Shown: positions 17,585-26,994 of the stretch, piece after piece
Layout of the letters: each line of letters starts with the position of its first letter
How positions within the stretch are numbered: the stretch's first letter is position 1
Translations under genes and position numbers: made by a program
Origin: a virus
Virus record (IMG/VR): IMGVR_UViG_3300030430_001380
Coordinates: 1,323 to 41,008 of that record
DNA length: 39,686 nucleotides
Strand: one strand, 5' to 3'
The notes under the pieces: model-generated
What the model was told of the DNA's origin: nothing
What the model saw: only the letters and a program-made list of their open reading frames with translations
Databases searched by the model: none

Positions 17585-19329
17585 TACGCCATCGCCCTCC
17601 CACGACTTTCAAGATTGCGCATGACTGTGTACATGTTCTTGATGCCGTCGTTAAGATTTCCGTTACCCAAGCCGCGAACTGCATCGGTGGTCATGACAAA
17701 CTCACCGGGCATTAACATGGCTCGGACGCTATCTTCACCCGGTACACCTTCTGTGGGAGCAATGCCGCCTGTGCGGCGCGGAAAGATTGGTCCACCCTCG
17801 GCAGCCGCTTGATATCTTTGCGTGACAAAAGGTCGTGCAAAAGGTCCGCCGGGGTTACTGGCCATCAAATAACCTGCTTGATTATTTGGTGGCGTGTTCA
17901 TTACAGGTTGAAAGACAGGGGGTAAGTAAGCCGCGTCATCTTCTTCATCTGTAGTTGTGTCTTGTCCTACAGGCTCGTATTCGCCTGTTTCTTCATTCAG
18001 CCTGATTTGTCCTAAATCTTTAACTAAAAACTTGCCCGGATCAGCATCAATCAAATCTCTGCCCGTTACAGGGGTGCCGTCCTCATTGTAATTTAAGAAA
18101 CTAGCTTGCTCTGGCTCTGGTACATCAAAGAAACCCAAACCGCTTGCAGCTACAGTTCCGAGTGCCGCGGTTGGACCAAATCGTGTCAACATACTTGGAC
18201 CAGCCGCCGCTTGGGCCGCTCTCAATCCTGCTTCTGTCGGAGTGATACCGGCAGCAGCCATTTCAGCTAAATATTTTTCTCCTGCGGCAGTTTTTGCTGC
18301 TTCAATAGCTTGTGGCGTTTGATTACCTCTAAATAAAACGTCGCCAGTTCTTTCTAAAATATTCCTACTCGCTTCCTCTGTGCCAGCCGCGGCGGCGTCT
18401 GAAAGTTGAGTGCCGGTTGTTTGCGTAGTCGTGTCTACAACAGTTTCTGCACCAGCGGCTGCATCTGGCGCACCCGCAGCGACGTCAGCCGTCGTCTCTG
18501 TTACTTGTTGTATATTAGGATCAGCCGGTGCTTTTGCTGCCGCTAATTCAGCACTTGGCGTATACGATTGGAAAAAACTGTCTCTAAATCCGCCGAGGCT
18601 GCCACTTGTTATACCTTCAGTAAAACCTGTAGCGGTTTGACTCAACCGTCCTGTGAAATTAGATGCGGCCTCCCCTATGTTGCCAGTGAAAGAACCTGTG
18701 TTACCGGTGAATCCAGCGGTTACCCCACCAACGGCACCAGAAATAAGCGCAGATTTCAACGCATCTTTAATACTGCCGCCCTGTATGAGTGTTCCAATAC
18801 CAGAGCCCAAAGCAGCACCGTAAATAGGTCCGAGAGGCGTGAACGCCAATGCAATAGGTAAAACAATCGGTGCAACTTTCTTAACAACTTTTACAACCGC
18901 TTTGACTACTTTCTTAATAGCTTTGCCGATTCCCTTGAATAGTTTTTTCAAGAAAAACTCTGGTAAACCGGTCGTTGGGTTGAGATCGTTTGATTCTGAA
19001 CCGACAACATATGCTTCTGGGTCTTCAACTCCAGCTTCCGTAAGCACGTCAAATATGCGTTGCTTCATTACCTCGTCTTCGAGGAACTGTCTTGGTATGA
19101 CTAACTCACCTTCTGCAACGTGCGCCAGCATGTTGTCTTCGTTACGGCCATATTTGGCCATACGTTCGGCAAGCGCAGGGAACTGCGCAATGCCCGTGTT
19201 TCCAAAATCTTCTGCTTTATCGCCGTAAGCCTCTTCCAATTCGTCATCTTCCATGACAAAATCAGCTATGCCACCGGCTGGAAGCTCCAATTCTTCGGTT
19301 TCTTCAGTTTTTAACGCTTCTTCAGCCAT
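17584..19329 (-). CDS. Internal virion protein with cationic amphipathic helix, 581 aa
   Basis: The N-terminus is acidic (1-45). Residues 63-79 (NEDNMLAHVAEGELVIP) match a short motif common in phage tape-measure and internal proteins, and a related copy lies at 531-553 (GEDSVRAMLMPGEFVM...). Between them, 125-151 is a Lys-rich amphipathic helix (FFLKKLFKGIGKAIKKVVKA onwards), followed by a hydrophobic stretch (152-182), a Gly/Thr-rich part and a Thr/Ala-rich low-complexity region (270-330). The layout suggests a protein that contacts membranes during DNA entry. It overlaps its neighbours by one base on each side. A tape-measure-like role is possible, but the order of the domains is unusual. 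Confidence 0.72.
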   Translation of the reverse strand: MAEEALKTEETEELELPAGGIADFVMEDDELEEAYGDKAEDFGNTGIAQFPALAERMAKYGRNEDNMLAHVAEGELVIPRQFLEDEVMKQRIFDVLTEAGVEDPEAYVVGSESNDLNPTTGLPEFFLKKLFKGIGKAIKKVVKAVVKVVKKVAPIVLPIALAFTPLGPIYGAALGSGIGTLIQGGSIKDALKSALISGAVGGVTAGFTGNTGSFTGNIGEAASNFTGRLSQTATGFTEGITSGSLGGFRDSFFQSYTPSAELAAAKAPADPNIQQVTETTADVAAGAPDAAAGAETVVDTTTQTTGTQLSDAAAAGTEEASRNILERTGDVLFRGNQTPQAIEAAKTAAGEKYLAEMAAAGITPTEAGLRAAQAAAGPSMLTRFGPTAALGTVAASGLGFFDVPEPEQASFLNYNEDGTPVTGRDLIDADPGKFLVKDLGQIRLNEETGEYEPVGQDTTTDEEDDAAYLPPVFQPVMNTPPNNQAGYLMASNPGGPFARPFVTQRYQAAAEGGPIFPRRTGGIAPTEGVPGEDSVRAMLMPGEFVMTTDAVRGLGNGNLNDGIKNMYTVMRNLESRGRAMA

Positions 19330-19562
19330 TATCCTGCTCCGCCAGTTATGCTTTCAGGCATAGTTACCTGTATCATTGTACTTCTCTTCTCACTTCCAGT
19401 CCACGAAGTACCACAAACAGGACAATTTCCGTGAGGATATGACGCTAATTCTTCTGGCGTATCCACTTTGTTACCACAGTTAGCACAGTGAACCGTGTCT
19501 TTACTAGTAGAAGGTCTCCACTTACTGCCATCCGGCATATTTATTACTGTGCCATCACTCAT
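19329..19562 (-). CDS. Small zinc-ribbon protein
   Basis: The 77-residue protein has two CxxC pairs, C26-A-N-C29 and C47-P-V-C50, separated by 17 residues, the pattern of a zinc ribbon. The flanks are polar (N-terminal MPDGSKWRP, C-terminal VTMPESITGG). It overlaps the upstream gene by four bases and the downstream gene by one, and sits between the internal virion genes and tail genes. Zinc ribbons bind nucleic acid or protein; a minor virion part or assembly factor is possible. I cannot assign a function. Confidence 0.75.
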   Translation of the reverse strand: MSDGTVINMPDGSKWRPSTSKDTVHCANCGNKVDTPEELASYPHGNCPVCGTSWTGSEKRSTMIQVTMPESITGGAG

Positions 19563-19855
19563 GATATTGTTACCGTGACGCTGCCCACGGCCCCCGTTGC
19601 TGTTGATCCCCTCGGATAAGGCTTATTCGGGACCGTGATACGTAATTCGTCACCGTGCTGAAAAATACCTCCGACCGGTAGGTTAAAGTTGTCTGTTTGT
19701 AAGTCGGGTAGTGTCAGAGCAGACGCCTGCCATGGACCCGGATTGTTGACCTGTTGGAGAAAAATAGAAAAAGCACGTACTACCTCTGCCATGTACGCTG
19801 AATCATATTCAGGTGGTGCATTCGGAAAAAGTGGTTGTACTAAGCCTCTACTCAT
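19559..19855 (-). CDS. Small tail-region structural protein with one fibre-type repeat
   Basis: The 98-residue protein begins with a helical part (YMAEVVRAFSIFLQQVNNPG at about 21-40) followed by beta-rich segments (GIFQHGDELRITVPN). The C-terminal 13 residues (ATGAVGSVTVTIS) match the repeat unit of the 297-residue fibre-like protein at 26101-26994. It lies directly upstream (in transcription) of the zinc ribbon gene and overlaps the 641-residue tail gene by four bases. It probably helps build or cap the tail; no named family is recognised. Confidence 0.7.
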   Translation of the reverse strand: MSRGLVQPLFPNAPPEYDSAYMAEVVRAFSIFLQQVNNPGPWQASALTLPDLQTDNFNLPVGGIFQHGDELRITVPNKPYPRGSTATGAVGSVTVTIS

Positions 19856-21777
19856 CTACGCCCATCCGGTCTTATATCTACTCGTGGTGTGCCTAATCGC
19901 CATTCAACACCCGTTGTATCTGATTCAATTTTGAGCGCAAATGATCTGCCTCGCATACGTAACCGAACTTGGTCTGTAAACTGTTCTATTGGTACAGTCG
20001 CGCTCCTGATAACATTACTTTGAACCGTTTGACTGTAATCTGTACCCGGAAAACGTCTTGTTTCTAGTGTGAAATCAACGTTTGGCGACGGTGACGTGGA
20101 ACCATCAAATGTTACGTCTGGTATCAACTTGCTCAAAAACACAAAATTTTCACCAGCACCAATGGACATCTGACTACTTTCGATGAAAGAACTAATCGCT
20201 GCGGGTGGATTTACGCTGCCATCGTCTGTGCCGAACTCATGGTAGTAAAGATAACCATCAGTGCTTGCTGCAATTGGATATTGGTTAACACCACGGTCTA
20301 TCCATGCTGTTCTACTTAAACTGCCGTAGTACCAAACTTTTTCGGAATAATTGTATATTACATATCTATCTACAACATTTGAGCTTGCAGACGGGTAAAA
20401 CCACCATATTTCTGAATATGCAGAGTTTACGGCTGCCGTTACTTTTTCTGCCTGATCCTGATTGAAATCATTAAAAACATACGCTTTGACAGAACACGGT
20501 AAGCTTTGAACCTGACCAGAGTAAATGTAGAACTCTTGCTCACCCATCCAAAGAACCAAATCATCAACCGCTATTGCAGCCAGAGGACTTGCAATGGTGA
20601 TGTTCTCTGAAATCATTGATATTCCAAAAGTAAAAGGTGGTCCTAAAAACTGCATGGAATGCAATGACTTATCTGTCCAGACAAGTATTTGTTGACGTGT
20701 TTCGAGGGCCGTGATGATTTCAGAACCTGTACCAATCCGTAAGTCACCGGCTGTATTTGTAGCCTGTGCAGCCCAAACTGTCGGGTTTTCTTGGTCCGAA
20801 AAGCGAATTAACAGCGGGTCTTGTGTACCAATCGCATTTTGTGCGTCACAACCAAAAACAATAACGTGCCTGTCACGGTCAGAAATCATGACCTGTTTTG
20901 CTATCGTAGGAGTTGTGGAGTCTGCTCCAGCTAGGTCTTGTAATTGAACTGCTCTAGCAAAAGGCGCGGAACTTGTAGATTTATCCCAATAATAAATACC
21001 ACCATCGCGTACATTGATTATCAAATCTTCGCCAAAATTATCATGACTCCAAATGCGAAGAATATCGCCGACCGCAGTTAGATTAGCCGCAGAGCCCCAT
21101 GTACCACGAGACCATGTACCTGCACCCCAACCTGCACCAGCTACAGAGCTATCCAAACCGCTTTGTATTTGATAAGCCCCGACTATTGATCCACCACCGT
21201 TACCTGTATCTGAGCTATTTGCTAGAACGGCAGTAGGGGTATATGCCCCATCGACGGTAATGTCGTTAAGAGAGGCAACTTCTCTTGCAACAACTTCGTA
21301 GGAGTTGTTATTGACGATACGAGATATTTGGTATTCTTGATTCAAAACAGCGGCAGTAATGTTACCGCCCAAAGACGCAGCGCCACTAAAAGTAACAAAA
21401 TCGTTTTCTAAAGCGCCGTGGTTACTATCGGTAACAGTAAGGGTAGATGATCCGTTGGTCGCGGCAAACGTTAAATCGCCAGCACTTGTTGTTTCGCGCA
21501 GAGGTGTGATGTCGTTATAGCCACCACCCTCGTTGATATAGTATTTAAGATTGGTTCCGACACCCAAGTATGACTCACCCGAAAGGGCAACAAAGGGATG
21601 CAATGCACGGCAAGTGCCTAGAAAGCTTTTGCCTGAATACTTTTCCCACCCACCAATTTTTTCTGGGGTGCCGAAACGAAACCTTATCTTGTCACAGTCA
21701 AACCATCCGCCTTCATTGGTGTATGAAGTGGTTTCTCTATTTACTCCGGGTCTAAACTGTAACTTTTGTAAGGGCAT
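19852..21777 (-). CDS. P22 gp10-like tail (packaged-DNA stabilisation/nozzle) protein
   Basis: The 641-residue protein opens with a stretch typical of marine podovirus homologues (LQFRPGVNRETTSYTNEGGW and FDCDKIRFRFGTPEKIGGW, about 6-44), then is beta-rich throughout, with repeated segments such as VDRYVIYNYSEKVWYYGS and IDRGVNQYPIAASTDGYLYY that suit a beta-propeller. In P22 this position is the tail hub gp10 that closes the DNA channel, in T7 the nozzle gp12. The family assignment is from general resemblance, not a search. It is consistent with a short-tailed virion and with the two adaptor genes further upstream in the operon. Confidence 0.72.
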   Translation of the reverse strand: MPLQKLQFRPGVNRETTSYTNEGGWFDCDKIRFRFGTPEKIGGWEKYSGKSFLGTCRALHPFVALSGESYLGVGTNLKYYINEGGGYNDITPLRETTSAGDLTFAATNGSSTLTVTDSNHGALENDFVTFSGAASLGGNITAAVLNQEYQISRIVNNNSYEVVAREVASLNDITVDGAYTPTAVLANSSDTGNGGGSIVGAYQIQSGLDSSVAGAGWGAGTWSRGTWGSAANLTAVGDILRIWSHDNFGEDLIINVRDGGIYYWDKSTSSAPFARAVQLQDLAGADSTTPTIAKQVMISDRDRHVIVFGCDAQNAIGTQDPLLIRFSDQENPTVWAAQATNTAGDLRIGTGSEIITALETRQQILVWTDKSLHSMQFLGPPFTFGISMISENITIASPLAAIAVDDLVLWMGEQEFYIYSGQVQSLPCSVKAYVFNDFNQDQAEKVTAAVNSAYSEIWWFYPSASSNVVDRYVIYNYSEKVWYYGSLSRTAWIDRGVNQYPIAASTDGYLYYHEFGTDDGSVNPPAAISSFIESSQMSIGAGENFVFLSKLIPDVTFDGSTSPSPNVDFTLETRRFPGTDYSQTVQSNVIRSATVPIEQFTDQVRLRMRGRSFALKIESDTTGVEWRLGTPRVDIRPDGRR

Positions 21778-21778
21778 A

Positions 21779-22015
21779 TCATCCGTCTACTACTTGGGCT
21801 TCTTCCGTGTTTTCTTTGATAGCCAATGAGTCGGTCAACATTTTAAAAAAAGCTTCGCGTCCAACGTTCAACTGGTCTAGGTTGAAACGTAAGTTGCTTA
21901 GTTTCTTATCCAAATCATTGATGTGGTTGACCATAGCTATCTGCTGTTCAGTTAAATCTTCGATGTTGTGTTCTACGCCATCGACAGTAATGGTTTTCTT
22001 TTCATTTTTCGCCAT
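21779..22015 (-). CDS. Small coiled-coil protein, DUF6447-like
   Basis: The 78-residue protein starts with a short beta segment (KKTITVDGVEHNIEDLTEQQ, 6-25), followed by a helix with coiled-coil character (VNHINDLDKKLSNLRFNLDQLN, positions about 29-50). This matches the small phage family I know as DUF6447, found near tail fibre genes. A good site (AAGGAG) precedes the ATG. It may be a fibre assembly helper or a minor tail part; the function is unknown. Confidence 0.7.
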   Translation of the reverse strand: MAKNEKKTITVDGVEHNIEDLTEQQIAMVNHINDLDKKLSNLRFNLDQLNVGREAFFKMLTDSLAIKENTEEAQVVDG

Positions 22016-22037
22016 TATAAGTCTCCTTAATTAAAAT

Positions 22038-22388
22038 TTATGATGCCCAAGGCAATCCAGTTGCTTCCTTTGCAGCGCGATCAATCTGACCTTGAACTTT
22101 CGCAGTCCTGTCATCTTCGACTCGTTTCTTAGCTTGCTCGGCAGTTTCTTCGCCTTCAATCAAGCTATTGTATACCCAGCCCAATACATCACTCTCTTTG
22201 AGATCAGCGTAAGGGATAAAATCGCTCGAAGAAGCATCATAAGTAAGCCTTAATTTGCCACCTTCTGTAGCGGTGTATGATGGAGTGCCATCGCTGGCCG
22301 CCACCAAAGACCAATAGACAAGAATTACTCCTCCGTCTGAGTCCATATGCGTCATGTCGTTGACGCTCCAAGTTGTTGTTATTGCCAT
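22038..22388 (-). CDS. Small tail-fibre-associated protein (DUF7936-like)
   Basis: The 116-residue protein has an N-terminal beta-rich part (WSVNDMTHMDSDGGVILVYW, about 7-26), the segment FIPYADLKESDVLGWVYNSL (about 57-76) and a charged C-terminal helix ending GLPWAS. This pattern recurs in many phages next to fibre genes and looks like DUF7936, though I cannot confirm the number. AAGGAG precedes the start. Position between the S74 fibre and the DUF6447-like gene suggests a fibre accessory role. Confidence 0.65.
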   Translation of the reverse strand: MAITTTWSVNDMTHMDSDGGVILVYWSLVAASDGTPSYTATEGGKLRLTYDASSSDFIPYADLKESDVLGWVYNSLIEGEETAEQAKKRVEDDRTAKVQGQIDRAAKEATGLPWAS

Positions 22389-22412
22389 GTTTCTTTCTCC
22401 TTTTATGACAGT

Positions 22413-25400
22413 TTATGATTCTAAAGCCGCTATTCGCGCCTCTAGCTCTTGAATAGTAGCCACAAGAAGCGGCACTAATTTTGATTGATCGATATTTTGA
22501 TAAGAAGGTTTACCGTCAGCGTCCACCGCGTCTTTCTCACCATCAATAGCCTCTGGAACAATCGACGAAACCTCGTGTGCCAAAAATCCATCGACTGTCA
22601 CGTCTGCGTTACCGATAAAATTAAATTGTTTTGGTGCTAACTCTTTGAGCCTAGCTGTGGCCCCTGTTAATGGCTTAACATTTTCTTTCAGACGATAATC
22701 AGAGGACGTGCCATATGAAGTGCTGCTTGCTCCAACGGAAATTCGTCCTTGACTGCTATTATTCTGCCTGAAATCCATTTTATAGATGGTTCCAGTGCTA
22801 TTGTTATTGTTTAGAATGAAAACTTCGTTTTCTGAGGTCAGATCAAATGCAAAGGTCGCAGTACCTCCCGTGCTTATTGTAGCACCGGTGGTGGTTAGAG
22901 AACTTGTGTTTTTACCAAAGGATATAAATTCACTATTGGCATCCAAAAAAATAGCATTTGCATTTGCGTTAGACTCAACGCGGAAATCAGCGTCTTTGCT
23001 ATCTTCGTTAAACGTAGCTGCGCCGATATTGTCAAACTGTAGGGCTGAAAAACCATTGGCAAGGCTGCCACCAACGCCACTAAGTTCTGGTTGGGAACTT
23101 GAGTCAGTATCTCCCACTAAGAAAGCAAATTTGTTAGTTTTGTAACCGTTGGTTATTTGCCATCTTCTTGCACTGCTGGTGTAAGTAGAGTTTGCAAAGA
23201 AATTTAAAGTACCGTATGAGCCATAAAAAGAACTACCGTCTGTTAAAGAAGTGCCACTTAATTCTGTGCGAAAGCCACCAGAAGCTTGGCTATTTGCTCT
23301 GTCTCCAAGGGTCGTGCTGCCTTGTACACCTAATAAAAAGCTTGCAGTGACGCCACTAGTGCCGATTCCTATTTGATTATTTCCCGCATCAACAAAAATA
23401 GCATGAGTATTGCTGTCAGACTCAACTCGGAAGTCTGTGTCTTGTGATGCATTGTTGATAACAACCGCAGCCTGTGATGCTTCTAAAACAGCATAGCTTC
23501 CGTTAGGTGAAATACGCGCTGTGCTTCCTGTTGTGCCAAACTCTGAATTGCCGCCGCTATCTACAAACTGAATAACAGAAGTGCTATCGGTAGACTCAAA
23601 TTTAGCGACGACGTTACTTGTGCCTGATTTTACGTGCAAGTGATAATCAGGGGACGTCTCGTTAATTCCGACGAAACCTCCACTAGTCATTATCATAGTA
23701 GTGTCAGCGTTTGCATTTCTTATGAAACTCAAGCTGTCGTCAGCGCCGTTCATAAACAAACGGTATTCCTCAGTAAATCCAGAGCCGTCAGTTCCCCAGT
23801 CATTACCAAAGATTACGGATGCCGCAGAGCCTCCCGCTGAACCAGAAACTACTATTCCGCCATCACCAGAGCCATGAACAAAAGCAGATCGCCCTCCATT
23901 CGCAGAACCATAAGACAAGAAGTCGATAGCAGATGGCGCTGTAATATGTCCCGCGCCTATGGCAACTGTGTTATTCCCAGCATCAACAAACAACATATGT
24001 GTGTTGGTGTCAGACTCAACACGAAAATCTTGGTCACGGCCACTTTCATTGAATACGATAGCATCGCCAAAACGCGCTATTTCATCACCTGAACTTTCAG
24101 GTGCGTCTGTTGATGAGATATTGTTTTTTATAATTACTTCGCCGCTACTTGATGTCGTACCTAGATACAAATCATCTGCGGAGTATCCAAGTTTTGCGCG
24201 ATTGCTACCTTGTGGGCCTAAATCAATGTGCGGTGACGTTCCAGATATATGCACCTCTGCATCTGGCGCAGAGGTTTGGATTCCAATGCGATTAGTGCCT
24301 GCATCTACAAACAACATGTGGCTTTGGGAATCAGACTCAACGCGGAAGTCTGAGTCTACGCTATTGTCATTAACGACTAGCGAGCCACTAGAGGTTCCGG
24401 GGAATCCGCCTGACAGGTGGAGGTCTTTGAAGCGTGAATTGGATATACCCAAATCCATCGTATTGTCTAAGGCAGAACCGTCCGGTTGGCGCGGGAAAAC
24501 AGCCCCCCCTGCGGATTGCTGTCGAAACCTTAAACCGACATCTTGACTTCCTATGATGATGCCTGCGTTGTCGGTTGAGGAAATGCTTCCGACTGTTGAT
24601 CCATCTTTTTGGAATAGCGCAACATCTCCGTCACTGCTTTTTCTATTTAGAATCAGTGTATGATTACCGTCCCTTACAACAGATAGCTCACCAACAGTCT
24701 TTGCTTGTATGCCAACAGTGCTGCCGCTGACCGCACTTTTACCAATAAGTACAGCATCAACCCCCGCATCAACAAACAGCGCATGAGCGTTGCCATCGGA
24801 TTCAACGCGGAAATCTTGGTTAGCACTACTATCATTAAAATTAACTTCAGTAGTGCTAACTTCAAACCTTTCAACATTACCTGTTACTACACGATAAAGG
24901 TCATCGCCATGAAACCCAAAAAATGTATCAGCGTCACCTGCATGTTTTACATTTGCAGTAATCGTAAAATCTGCACCTTGGACTTCAAGATTAGCCCCGA
25001 CAGTTGCATTCCCTGTGGTGGTCAATGTAGAAAAAGCACCCGTTCCCGGTGTGGAAACGCCAATGTTAGTGTTGTCAATCGTACCGCCATTGATATCAGT
25101 GGTGGTTAAAACAGACGAAGCAATTGTCATTACGCCCGTGCTGTTAGCGATTGTTGCGGAAGCCGTACCGTCGTTTGCGGATATACTGCCTGTTTCAACA
25201 TCTGTAGCGTTGACTACATCATCTTTCAACAAAACACTGTCAATTGTTACACCGCTGCCTGCGGTGGTTTCGTTGATAGTGTTCGAAGTTAAAGCTTGAC
25301 CGTTGTCAATAACTAGATTGTTTGACCCCGACGTGTTGCCGTTCGCTAGAATTTCAGCCAGCGTATCGACGGTGCCGACTTGGCTATCAACATATGCTTT

Positions 25401-26090
25401 AATACTTTGTTGCGTAGCAAGTTTTGTGGCGCTGTTAGACGCCATGTCGTCTTCGTCTTTGATACCCGTAACGGTTGCACCATCACCGGCAATATTTAAA
25501 CTGGTGTTAGCTACAATAGTTGTGCCGGTAATCGCTGCGGGGGTTGCGCCACCAATGACAGAGTTATCAAGGGTGCCACCATTAATATCGGCAGTCGTAG
25601 CTGTCAGGGTGGGGGTAGTTAATTCTGTTACACGTAATTTGGTAAAAACATCAGTGACAGTAGCAGAGCTTGCTCCGCCGCCATCGAATTTAACAACCAT
25701 ATCAACGCCAGCAGGTATTTCTAAATCCCTACTTGCGCTGTATGTTCCTTGAAAAAGTAAAACAGACCGGCTGCTTGCCAGACTATTTCTAATAAAAACT
25801 ATCTTTTCTGCATCATTTGGGTCAAGCTGCACATATGCAGAGCCCCCAAGATCACCAGAACTGAAAAACTCTATGAATTTGTTTCGACCGTCAGAAACAG
25901 CCCCGTTGGTGATTTGTAATGCGTTTGGTGAACCGGAAGAACCTGCGCTCGTTAATGTTACACGTACTGCGCCGTTAATTCCTTGATCCAGAATATCGAA
26001 ATTAGTATTTGTAGTATCGCCCCATGTACCCGACTGCTCACCAGTAGCCGGTTTTTCAATACCGAGGTTTACTGTATAGGTACTTGGCAT
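22413..26090 (-). CDS. Tail fibre with C-terminal S74 intramolecular chaperone, 1225 aa
   Basis: The N-terminus (LGIEKPATGEQSGTWGDTTN, about 9-28) is the virion-attachment motif of many marine phage fibres. The middle holds five copies of a module close to DFRVESDSNTHALFVDAG followed by I-G-I-G-T, and many N-G/T-rich beta segments. From about 1129 to the end it has a peptidase S74 endosialidase chaperone domain: SSDYRLKENV, GFLAHEVSSIVPEAI and a final coiled coil (LVATIQELEARIAALES). In this family the domain trimerises the fibre and then cleaves itself off at the Ser of the S-D motif. The protein would recognise the host surface. AGGA lies seven bases before the ATG. Confidence 0.9.
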   Translation of the reverse strand: MPSTYTVNLGIEKPATGEQSGTWGDTTNTNFDILDQGINGAVRVTLTSAGSSGSPNALQITNGAVSDGRNKFIEFFSSGDLGGSAYVQLDPNDAEKIVFIRNSLASSRSVLLFQGTYSASRDLEIPAGVDMVVKFDGGGASSATVTDVFTKLRVTELTTPTLTATTADINGGTLDNSVIGGATPAAITGTTIVANTSLNIAGDGATVTGIKDEDDMASNSATKLATQQSIKAYVDSQVGTVDTLAEILANGNTSGSNNLVIDNGQALTSNTINETTAGSGVTIDSVLLKDDVVNATDVETGSISANDGTASATIANSTGVMTIASSVLTTTDINGGTIDNTNIGVSTPGTGAFSTLTTTGNATVGANLEVQGADFTITANVKHAGDADTFFGFHGDDLYRVVTGNVERFEVSTTEVNFNDSSANQDFRVESDGNAHALFVDAGVDAVLIGKSAVSGSTVGIQAKTVGELSVVRDGNHTLILNRKSSDGDVALFQKDGSTVGSISSTDNAGIIIGSQDVGLRFRQQSAGGAVFPRQPDGSALDNTMDLGISNSRFKDLHLSGGFPGTSSGSLVVNDNSVDSDFRVESDSQSHMLFVDAGTNRIGIQTSAPDAEVHISGTSPHIDLGPQGSNRAKLGYSADDLYLGTTSSSGEVIIKNNISSTDAPESSGDEIARFGDAIVFNESGRDQDFRVESDTNTHMLFVDAGNNTVAIGAGHITAPSAIDFLSYGSANGGRSAFVHGSGDGGIVVSGSAGGSAASVIFGNDWGTDGSGFTEEYRLFMNGADDSLSFIRNANADTTMIMTSGGFVGINETSPDYHLHVKSGTSNVVAKFESTDSTSVIQFVDSGGNSEFGTTGSTARISPNGSYAVLEASQAAVVINNASQDTDFRVESDSNTHAIFVDAGNNQIGIGTSGVTASFLLGVQGSTTLGDRANSQASGGFRTELSGTSLTDGSSFYGSYGTLNFFANSTYTSSARRWQITNGYKTNKFAFLVGDTDSSSQPELSGVGGSLANGFSALQFDNIGAATFNEDSKDADFRVESNANANAIFLDANSEFISFGKNTSSLTTTGATISTGGTATFAFDLTSENEVFILNNNNSTGTIYKMDFRQNNSSQGRISVGASSTSYGTSSDYRLKENVKPLTGATARLKELAPKQFNFIGNADVTVDGFLAHEVSSIVPEAIDGEKDAVDADGKPSYQNIDQSKLVPLLVATIQELEARIAALES

Positions 26091-26100
26091 TTATAATTCC

Positions 26101-26994
26101 TCACGCTGCTATTTGTGTCCAATTCGGCGTCTGACTTGGTTGTTCCTCCGACCACGATGGTGTCTGACTTACATTAATATCACTATACCCCGGATTTTGA
26201 TCTGGGACAATGTTTGAATAAACCAGTACATTTCCAACTTCGCCAGTTGCGCTTACTCCTATTACATTTATTGAAGAGTTACCATTAACTGTAACACTCC
26301 CTACTTGGCCTGCTGCACTTACTCCTCCAACGTCTATTGCTTGACCAGTGCTTACAGAAACTGATCCGACAGAGCCCGTTGCAGACAAACCTGTTACTGG
26401 TACATCTGCTCCAGCACTTGTAGTGACAGAGCCTACTGAACCAGTAGCTTCAAGACCTGTTGGGAATACGTTGGCTTTTGCAACGACCGTTACGGAACCA
26501 ACGGACCCAGTGGCCTGTAATCCTGTGACGGGAACATTTGCTTCACCAACAATGGTGACTGAGCCTACTGCTCCTGTTCCTGACACACCCGTAACATTGA
26601 CGTTTGCATCTGCGGTGACCGTTACGGAGCCTACTGCTCCCGTCCCGGCCAATCCGGTGACAGGGATATTCGCATCACCTGTAACAGTGACTGAACCGAC
26701 TCCGCCTGTTGCCGTTACACCTGTAACGCTTACATCAGCGTCAGCCGTGACACTAGCACTACCAACTTGGCCAGTGCCAGCAATCCCCGTGACTGCAACA
26801 TTTGCAACGCCTATTACTGTGACGCTGCCTACGCTGCCAGTCGCTTGCAGGCCGGTGACCGGTGCATTGGCATCTGCCGTTACCGTTACCGAACCTACTG
26901 AGCCCGTGGCAAGTGGTAATCCACTTTGTGACCACGGTCCCTCGCCCCAACCAGAGCGGCCCCAGCCGCCTATTGGGACGACTATATCAGCCAT
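26101..26994 (-). CDS. Fibre-like protein with ten tandem 22-residue repeats
   Basis: After a Trp/Gly-rich N-terminus (GGWGRSGWGEGPWSQSG, 9-25), residues 29-248 are ten 22-residue repeats of the form ATGSVGSVTV-x-x-x-A-N-V-x-V-T-G-L/V-x, followed by a partial eleventh. The C-terminal tail carries SQTPSWSEEQPSQTPNWTQI, a short motif I associate with marine phage fibres. Alternating small and beta-branched residues suit a beta-solenoid or beta-helix, so an elongated accessory fibre is likely. It lies next to the S74 fibre gene and shares one base with the upstream gene. Confidence 0.78.
   Translation of the reverse strand: MADIVVPIGGWGRSGWGEGPWSQSGLPLATGSVGSVTVTADANAPVTGLQATGSVGSVTVIGVANVAVTGIAGTGQVGSASVTADADVSVTGVTATGGVGSVTVTGDANIPVTGLAGTGAVGSVTVTADANVNVTGVSGTGAVGSVTIVGEANVPVTGLQATGSVGSVTVVAKANVFPTGLEATGSVGSVTTSAGADVPVTGLSATGSVGSVSVSTGQAIDVGGVSAAGQVGSVTVNGNSSINVIGVSATGEVGNVLVYSNIVPDQNPGYSDINVSQTPSWSEEQPSQTPNWTQIAA
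26251..26910 (-). repeat. Tandem 66-bp coding repeats (ten units)
   Basis: Ten in-register 22-codon repeats encode residues 29-248 of the fibre-like protein. The most conserved part is ATG-x-VGSVTV and the second half varies (A-N-x-x-V-T-G). Indel-free spacing over all ten units suggests constraint on length, while the DNA remains similar enough to allow recombination between units. Confidence 0.88.
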
